Below are positions 58,096 through 64,000 of a stretch of 64,000 nucleotides of DNA, piece by piece (the stretch's first letter is position 1; each line of letters starts with the position of its first letter). This DNA comes from an uncultured Clostridia bacterium. Its GTDB lineage: Bacteria; Bacillota; Clostridia; Christensenellales; Borkfalkiaceae. Position numbers and translations under genes: made by a program. The notes below the pieces were generated by a model. The model was not told where the DNA came from and made no database searches. It was given only the letters and a program-made list of their open reading frames with translations. The stretch lies in NCBI GenBank assembly GCA_947090365.1, contig CAMUNT010000002.1, forward strand, positions 11,763-75,762. The letters run 5' to 3'.

Positions 58096-59628
58096 CTAAT
58101 CAAAGTAAATAATCTGCTCGTCGTCGGCAGAAAGAATGCGTCTCATTCTTACGTTGGAGCGTACTTTTGAACTGACTACCGCTTTAAAGCCTAAAATCTG
58201 AATAGTAATTAAAGGTGTCATCGCCACCATTGCCACTACGCCGTAGGCATAGCTGTAAACATCGCCCTCAATCTGAAAGCAAGCTCCTATTACGAGTGGA
58301 AGAATAAAACTCGAAGTCAACGGACCGCTTGCAACTCCGCCGGAGTCGAAGGCAATGCCCGTATACATTTTCGGCACGAAAAACGACAGTCCGAGCGAAA
58401 TCATATAACCCGGTATTAAATAGTACAAAAGCGAAAATTGAAAAATAGTTCGTATAAGGGATAAGCCTATTGAAATTCCGACCGCTATCGAAAGCGCCAA
58501 CAGCATTTCGATTTTTTTAACGCCTCCGCCGGTTACCTCTTCAACCTGCTTGTTTAAAACGTGAATTGCAGGCTCTGCAAGGACGACGACCATTCCGATT
58601 ATAAACCCGAACACGATGAGCAGTGCGGAGCTGAATTCGGCAAGCTGTTGTCCGAGCTTAAAGCCGACGGGCATAAAGCCGATTTCTACGGCAACGAGGA
58701 AAATTACAAGCCCAACGAAAGTGTAAGCTATTCCTATCGCCATTTGAATGAGCTTCTTTTTGGGAAGCTTTAAGACGGTAAACTGCAAGACAAGGAAGAA
58801 CGCAACGATAAGCCCGAGTGCAAGCGCTACTTCGCCTATTTTTCCAACGATTAGCTCCCCGATTTCGTCGAGTTTCATTGCATACTTCATTGTATCGTAC
58901 GCGCCCAGATCTCCCGTTGTAGTCAAAGACAACAACATAACCGCGATTATGGGCCCTACCGAACAGAGAGCAATTAGCCCGAAGCTGTTTTCGTTTGCGT
59001 TGCGACCGCCTATCGTAGTGGCAATACCGAAGCCGAGAGCCATTATAAACGGTACCGTTATGGGGCCCGTTGTAACTCCGCCCGAGTCGAAAGACAGCGG
59101 AAACAGTCCGCCCTTACCGCTTTCGATAAGCATTGCCGACACTGCGAAAAGCAACATATAAAAGAACATCAGAAGAGGTGCAAGGCTTTTATGAAAGATT
59201 ATTTTAAGTACGGCAATAACGAGGAACAGACCTACGCCGAGACCTACCGTAATTATTAAAATCCATTTACTTGCATCGCCTTCACCCGGCATAATGTCCT
59301 TGACCTGCTCTGCAAGTACCGTTAAATCGGGTTCCGCTATTGTTATCAGCAAGCCCATAAAGAAACATACCGCGACAAGAATCATTACTTTTTTGGATCT
59401 CGTAAGCCCCTCACCGACGTGACTGCCCATAGGAGTCATAGCGAGATCGGCACCGAGGTTGAAAAGCCCTATGCCGAGTATCAGCAAAACCGCGCACACC
59501 GCAAAAGCCACCGTTTCCGCCGTCGTAAGCGTTACGAGCGGTGTAAATGAAATGATGAGCACTATTGCGGTAATAGGCAGTACCGATATTAACGATTCTT
59601 TAAGTTTTGAAAAAAGTATTTTAAACAT
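58096..59628 (-). CDS. DUF1538 membrane protein with an internal duplication
   Basis: A 510-residue integral membrane protein of the DUF1538 family. Two halves repeat: LTIAEPDLTVLAEQV (near 95-109) with FPLSFDSGGVTTGPIT (176-191), and VVLAEPAIHVLNKQV (348-362) with TGIAFDSGGVASGPLT (423-438). A further pair, MTPMGSHVGEGL (64-75) and FMPVGFKLGQQL (318-329), aligns. The FDSGGVxxGPxT motif in each half is a likely substrate- or ion-binding site related by two-fold symmetry, as in transporters. Its gene leads the two PII-like genes. Substrate unknown. Confidence 0.82.
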   Translation of the reverse strand: MFKILFSKLKESLISVLPITAIVLIISFTPLVTLTTAETVAFAVCAVLLILGIGLFNLGADLAMTPMGSHVGEGLTRSKKVMILVAVCFFMGLLITIAEPDLTVLAEQVKDIMPGEGDASKWILIITVGLGVGLFLVIAVLKIIFHKSLAPLLMFFYMLLFAVSAMLIESGKGGLFPLSFDSGGVTTGPITVPFIMALGFGIATTIGGRNANENSFGLIALCSVGPIIAVMLLSLTTTGDLGAYDTMKYAMKLDEIGELIVGKIGEVALALGLIVAFFLVLQFTVLKLPKKKLIQMAIGIAYTFVGLVIFLVAVEIGFMPVGFKLGQQLAEFSSALLIVFGFIIGMVVVLAEPAIHVLNKQVEEVTGGGVKKIEMLLALSIAVGISIGLSLIRTIFQFSLLYYLIPGYMISLGLSFFVPKMYTGIAFDSGGVASGPLTSSFILPLVIGACFQIEGDVYSYAYGVVAMVAMTPLITIQILGFKAVVSSKVRSNVRMRRILSADDEQIIYFD

Positions 59629-59699
59629 TGTATCCCTATTTAAGCAGAATTTCGCCGTTTTAACCGAAGCGACTGAATTAAATCAAACTTGTAAAATTA

Positions 59700-62600
59700 T
59701 CACTGACCGCGGACCAGCTTCACAATTCCTTGCTCCGTCAACGCTTCTGCGGAAAGAGGAGTCCAAACTATTCTGTCGCCGTATGCAACGGAGAAATTAT
59801 TGCAGTCGACTATTTCGATATAATCTGCCAGCTGATCTTTGACGTCGCTGAATTTTTCCAGTATGACTATTGACATTTTGAACCGCGTTACATCGAATGC
59901 ACACAGCAAATCGATTATATCGGCTGACGCCTGAATGTCTTCGAAGGTTGAGAAATCGGGAATTTCCAGTTTGGTACCGCCTAAACCTTCCACGAGCTCA
60001 AACAGCGCGTTAAGCTGTTCGGTATTTATAACCGGAAGCTTAAACTCCTCTCCCGATGCCGTCATTCTCGAAGCACTTACGTCAACGCTTGTCTGCGAGA
60101 ATATCATTTGAACCTTAACGTTGTCGGTAAATACGTGATGCGAGAAGGTTGCGCTCATAATTTTACTTACCAAAAGCAATTCACGGCTTCCTCTGTCGGG
60201 TAAAACCATATCGTTTTCAACTTCCCATTCATCTAACGGAGTATCTCCCCGCAAGGCGATAAGCGCGTCGATAAAGCGAAGCTGTTCCTCTGCACTTATG
60301 AGGTAACTGCCGTATCCGTCGAAATAGCAGGCGTTTGAAGGCACGTACAGCTGATCTTTGTTTAAAAGCGTGTCTGTAAAGTTTGCAGATATGAGATACG
60401 ATTGGGGATTACCGTCCGCATCGGGAACCAGCTGTTCCCTTACGCTTGTAAGCGAAACCTTTCCCACGTCGAAATTATCGAGGTCAACGTCTCCGAGCAG
60501 ATTTAACAATGCGTTTACTTCCTGCTTTTTAAGAACGGGTAAATCGGTACGGTTTGCCGAATTATGATATATCAGCTCTGCGTTTTCATCAAAAGTATCC
60601 TTAACTTTTTTAGTGACGGCACCTGCAACGAGATCCGAACGGTAAATGACGTCAAGCTTACTGACACCGCTTTCCGTTTTGCTTTCGCCCTTTATGTCGT
60701 CGATTTCGATGCTTACAAATTCGTTGAAATCTTTTAAGCCCAACTCGTCAAGAGCGTCGACTAAATTCGAAATTTCCGCTTTTGAATATACCCGACTGCT
60801 ACCCTTGATCTGTTCTTTAACGTAAACGTCTATCAAATCTTCACTGAGCGCACCGTCTATTTGTTTAGTAATTATTCCGTTAACAATTCCGGAGTTGCAG
60901 ATAACGTCTATACTATCCCTGTACTTTGAAAGAACAGTGAAGTTATCCGACGAAATACCGTCATCGATATTTGTAACGCCGAGAGCTTCAAGCGCGTCGA
61001 CAAGGGCCGAAATTTCGGTTTTGGGATATACCTTATTTTGCTTGAAGCCGTCGCGCACAGGTATATCGATAAGTGAATAGTCGTCTTGATCGGTTCCGTT
61101 AAGCGCTTTATCGATTTCGTCTGTAACGAAATACCTTATAATTGCCGACGGATACATAATATCGAGAGTAGAACGGTTCTGAGCGTCGCCGTCGTGCGGC
61201 TTGTTCAAGGAAAGAATTTGGTCTTTTACTTTTTTTGCAAGCTCGCCGTTGTCGATATTCAGAATATCCAGATCGAAAATAGAAGCCGTTTCCGACAGGG
61301 CTCTAAGCTCTTCCTCTGCATAATATCCGTTGATTTTTGCACTTTCTATTACTTCTTCTTTGACAACGCCGTCAAGCGCTTTGTCAAGCTCTACGGTGAT
61401 ATTGTTTTTGAGTACGTCGGATGCATAACAAACCTCCAATCTTGTAAGATCGGGATTGGTTACGGACGGGTCGTTCAGCTCTTTCAAAAGCTTATTCGTC
61501 TTTTCCGATATAGTATCGCTGTTAAACACAAACTCTTCGTCCTCGGCCATCTGCGAAATTTCGAAAATTTCGTCTATCGCTTCTATCATATTGGGAAGCT
61601 CTTTGTACCAGGCGTTTGTCGAATCGTAATCGTCAAGCCTCGAACCTGCATCGATATAGGATTGGGGAACGTTTAGCGTCGAACATATATTTTCGTTTTC
61701 CACGATAAAATTGACGATGGAAGCGGAAATAATATTGCTTCTGTTTAAAACTTCCTTCTGCTCTACGAGCTTTCTTATAATATTTTCGTTGCTCATATCC
61801 GAAGTTAAGCCAAAGCTGTTAAGCTCGATAAATACAGACGATAATTCTTTCGCTTTGATTACCCTTACAAGGTTATCGTCGATAAGCGTTCTGTACGCCG
61901 ACGAAGGAACGACTACTTTAAAACTGCCGAAGCTGAAACCGCCGTTATCCATCATATCGGATACGGTATAGTGGTATACTCCCGATTCGAAAAGCCCGTC
62001 GACTTCTGAGTCTTTCAGCGTTTTCATCTTATCGAAGATACTGTCTTTGTCAAGGCCTCCGTCCATTAACTCACCGACGTCAAGCTCTAAAATTTCTACC
62101 GTATTACGGATAAATTTCCGAAGCTCGCCCTCGGTGCCGTCCACCGTAATCCATTCTTCGTAATTTTCAAGCCTTCTGGGAAGTACTACTTCGCCGTTAT
62201 CGCTGAATACGGTTATCAAGGCGTTTGAAATTGTTCCTTCTACAATCTTGTTGCCGTTGTCTAAAAGCAAATTAAACGTTTCGTCGTCTAAAATATCTTT
62301 GATATGTGTCGCCGTAATTTCTTCCGATGCAAGCGGAAGTATTTTATCTATCACTTTGGGAAGCGCGTCGAAAATTTCACGCAACTCATATTTATTTATT
62401 AAATTTACCGTATTGCCGTCAGCGTCCTTTTCAAACGAATATTTCGGCACGACGAGCATATCCCCCGCGCGCTCCGTTACAACAGACGAAAGCGCGGAAC
62501 GGAACAGCACAGATTCGGTAAGATACGAAGCAAGCGAGTTACCTTTTGCGTAAGGGTCGTCCTTTGAAATCGTTTCGGAAAGACGTTTCATAAAATCTTC

Positions 62601-64000
62601 AATCGTATCTTCCGATACACTTAAAAGCGAATCGAGTATGTCTTTATTTTCTTTATCCGCCAGAAGGCGCAGTCCTCGAAGCAACTGGTACGCTTCGCCG
62701 TAGGAAATGATATTGCCTTCACCGTCATATTTATTTTCATAAGTAATTTTAGCGGGAAAGTAAATATTATCGCTGATTTTTTTAAACTGCTCTTCCAGAA
62801 AACGGGAAATTTTTTTAGAACACAGCGCCTTACTTAAAAGTACCGAATCGGAGACCACGTCTGTCAATTCCTCGTACATGCGGACGTTTTCCTCATACTC
62901 TCCGTTTTCTTCGTCAAACAGTTCAACAACCTCCGTAAAAATACTGTTTTCACTGCCGTAAACTTTATCGTACATTGTATAAAGCCCGTCGGAAACGCTT
63001 AAAAGCGCTCTTATTTCCTTTGTCCAGGAAACCGATTCGGTTTTGATTTCTGAATATCTTATTCCGTCTTCGTCTTCATCGGTAAGATATTTGTTGTCGA
63101 AATAACAATAAAGCCTTCCGAGTACGGGATCCATTTCTTTACTGCGGTTCGTTGAAAAAACAGACAGATTTTCGATATATGGAATAAGTACTTTTGCTAT
63201 TGATGCGGGTTCTTTAACGTTAACTTCGCCCGCAATTATCGACAGCACTACGTCAAGTACCGTCTGCGCGTCCTTTTTTGTGAACAGGTGGTTTATCGTA
63301 ATATAGGGCGGAATTTCACCGCTGTCCGCTTTCTTACCGTATTTAAGCTCCCTTTCGTCTGGAATCGTTTCGCTGAGATAACCGCGCGTAAACATAACCT
63401 GCAAGAGTTCTTTATTGTCTGCACTGACCGAATTCATAAACGACATATCGTCTGCATTGGCAATTACGGCATCGGCAAGCGAAAGCGCAAAGTTGATAAC
63501 GTACGTCTGCGAATCGAAACGTTCGATAAGATTATCAAACTCTACCTGAAATTCGGGATTAAGACAGACATCAAGTATTTTCGACATTTTATCCTCAGTA
63601 GTCTGACCGCTGAGAATAGATGCGATTTCGCCGTTGTTATCGTGTTTCAGAAGCAATGCAAGCGTATTCTTTGCAAAACCCACGTATGCGGAAAGTTCTT
63701 CGCGGAACTTTACGTTTCCGCTTACGTCGTGAAGATCGTCGTCAAGCCCGCCGGAGAATACAATATCTGCCGCGAACAGATAATACGGCGTATCCTTAGG
63801 GTCGCTTACTGCATTTAAAATCTTGAAAATACCCTGATCACCGTACTCTTCAATAGAGCGGTAAATAGAAACGTACGGGTCGTAATCTTCGCCGAAGCTT
63901 ATATCTTCGGAAAGTCTGTTCGCCCCCGCCCCGCCGACTGCGATAAAGAATACGCTACCTATGAAGGACAGGAAAATTATACCCGAAACAAGTCCGCGTG
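59700..64000 (-). CDS. Giant membrane-anchored repeat protein, N-terminus cut off by window edge
   Basis: The frame is open from the stop at 59700 to base 64000, giving about 1433 residues, and the true start lies outside. The first visible residues contain a membrane segment (GIIFLSFIGSVFFIAVGGAG) so the rest is probably extracytoplasmic. The body is acidic and helical, with at least five repeats of about 85-105 residues between roughly 59,900 and 61,450, each with a 'E-I-x-x-L-x-x-A-L-x-x-L-G' helix and a 'LD-V-I-Y-x-S-x-L-x-x-x-x-T-x-x-I-D-x-A-L' helix. No catalytic motif or LPXTG is visible. It is 71 bases upstream of the DUF1538 gene, with no terminator between, so may share its transcript. 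Confidence 0.8.
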   Translation of the reverse strand, partial: RGLVSGIIFLSFIGSVFFIAVGGAGANRLSEDISFGEDYDPYVSIYRSIEEYGDQGIFKILNAVSDPKDTPYYLFAADIVFSGGLDDDLHDVSGNVKFREELSAYVGFAKNTLALLLKHDNNGEIASILSGQTTEDKMSKILDVCLNPEFQVEFDNLIERFDSQTYVINFALSLADAVIANADDMSFMNSVSADNKELLQVMFTRGYLSETIPDERELKYGKKADSGEIPPYITINHLFTKKDAQTVLDVVLSIIAGEVNVKEPASIAKVLIPYIENLSVFSTNRSKEMDPVLGRLYCYFDNKYLTDEDEDGIRYSEIKTESVSWTKEIRALLSVSDGLYTMYDKVYGSENSIFTEVVELFDEENGEYEENVRMYEELTDVVSDSVLLSKALCSKKISRFLEEQFKKISDNIYFPAKITYENKYDGEGNIISYGEAYQLLRGLRLLADKENKDILDSLLSVSEDTIEDFMKRLSETISKDDPYAKGNSLASYLTESVLFRSALSSVVTERAGDMLVVPKYSFEKDADGNTVNLINKYELREIFDALPKVIDKILPLASEEITATHIKDILDDETFNLLLDNGNKIVEGTISNALITVFSDNGEVVLPRRLENYEEWITVDGTEGELRKFIRNTVEILELDVGELMDGGLDKDSIFDKMKTLKDSEVDGLFESGVYHYTVSDMMDNGGFSFGSFKVVVPSSAYRTLIDDNLVRVIKAKELSSVFIELNSFGLTSDMSNENIIRKLVEQKEVLNRSNIISASIVNFIVENENICSTLNVPQSYIDAGSRLDDYDSTNAWYKELPNMIEAIDEIFEISQMAEDEEFVFNSDTISEKTNKLLKELNDPSVTNPDLTRLEVCYASDVLKNNITVELDKALDGVVKEEVIESAKINGYYAEEELRALSETASIFDLDILNIDNGELAKKVKDQILSLNKPHDGDAQNRSTLDIMYPSAIIRYFVTDEIDKALNGTDQDDYSLIDIPVRDGFKQNKVYPKTEISALVDALEALGVTNIDDGISSDNFTVLSKYRDSIDVICNSGIVNGIITKQIDGALSEDLIDVYVKEQIKGSSRVYSKAEISNLVDALDELGLKDFNEFVSIEIDDIKGESKTESGVSKLDVIYRSDLVAGAVTKKVKDTFDENAELIYHNSANRTDLPVLKKQEVNALLNLLGDVDLDNFDVGKVSLTSVREQLVPDADGNPQSYLISANFTDTLLNKDQLYVPSNACYFDGYGSYLISAEEQLRFIDALIALRGDTPLDEWEVENDMVLPDRGSRELLLVSKIMSATFSHHVFTDNVKVQMIFSQTSVDVSASRMTASGEEFKLPVINTEQLNALFELVEGLGGTKLEIPDFSTFEDIQASADIIDLLCAFDVTRFKMSIVILEKFSDVKDQLADYIEIVDCNNFSVAYGDRIVWTPLSAEALTEQGIVKLVRGQ
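59900..61450 (-). repeat. Protein-level tandem repeats in the giant protein
   Basis: At least five diverged units, for example EISALVDALEALGV (near 60,985), EISNLVDALDELGL (near 60,750), EVNALLNLLGDVDL (near 60,490) and EQLRFIDALIALRG (near 60,260), each followed by a second conserved helix ending with T-x-x-[IV]-D-x-A-[LF]. They have no evident DNA-level identity. Confidence 0.65.

Overview
The window reads as a chromosomal segment of a moderately low-GC, endospore-lineage Firmicute of class Clostridia, probably an uncultured gut-type lineage. The support is gene content and order: mrnC-rlmB-sigH, yabP-yabQ-divIC, dnaG-sigA-trmK-nif3 and a cwlD-type amidase are Bacillus/Clostridium arrangements. 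No phage, transposase, integrase or CRISPR array was seen. Assignment below class level cannot be made from this sequence alone.

Layout. 1-6.5 kb: a DnaQ-like exonuclease cut by the left edge, an orphan gene behind a perfect consensus promoter, serS divergent from a cation P-type ATPase, and a small membrane protein. 6.5-11.4 kb: gyrB-gyrA and a previously overlooked 51-codon cysteine-rich ORF. 11.4-14 kb: yabP-yabQ-divIC-ppx-M50 protease. 14-21.2 kb: an eight-gene operon mrnC-rlmB-sigH-dnaX-ybaB-recR-gpsA-typA. 21.2-26 kb: cwlD, a membrane protein, pnp, rpsO with a candidate S15-binding leader, a 6S RNA gene, and a convergent candidate small RNA. 26-32 kb: dgt-dnaG-sigA-trmK-nif3-zinc ribbon protein. 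32-37.8 kb: a ComEC-like protein followed by aroC-aroB-aroE-aroQ-aroK-SDR. 37.8-40.2 kb: tRNA-Leu and a small AT-richer islet (two membrane proteins and a divergent TetR regulator). 40.2-47.7 kb: alpha/beta hydrolase-like gene-lepB-pepF-dnaB-tsaC-PTP-rpiB. 47.8-50.7 kb: a four-repeat DnaD protein, a CDF exporter and tRNA-Thr. 50.7-57.3 kb: accessory genes (InlB-repeat lipoprotein with HExxH, rhodanese and rubredoxin, SRAP/YedK, a Y-family polymerase with a small partner, a YwaF-like membrane protein, MarR). 57.3-64 kb: two PII-like proteins, a duplicated DUF1538 membrane protein, and a giant membrane-anchored repeat protein cut by the right edge.

Themes. Genes are tightly packed, mostly with 4-base stop/start overlaps, so most housekeeping functions come as long translationally coupled operons closed by strong hairpins. 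Promoters are close to the sigma-A consensus with 17-base spacers. At several orphan or accessory genes the -10 hexamer lies exactly six bases before the start codon, which predicts leaderless mRNAs in an organism that otherwise uses clear Shine-Dalgarno sites. The best candidates for undescribed biology are the DUF1538/PII/PII set with the giant repeat protein upstream, the HExxH lipoprotein with InlB-type repeats, the convergent small RNA beside 6S RNA, and the cysteine-rich microprotein beside gyrB.
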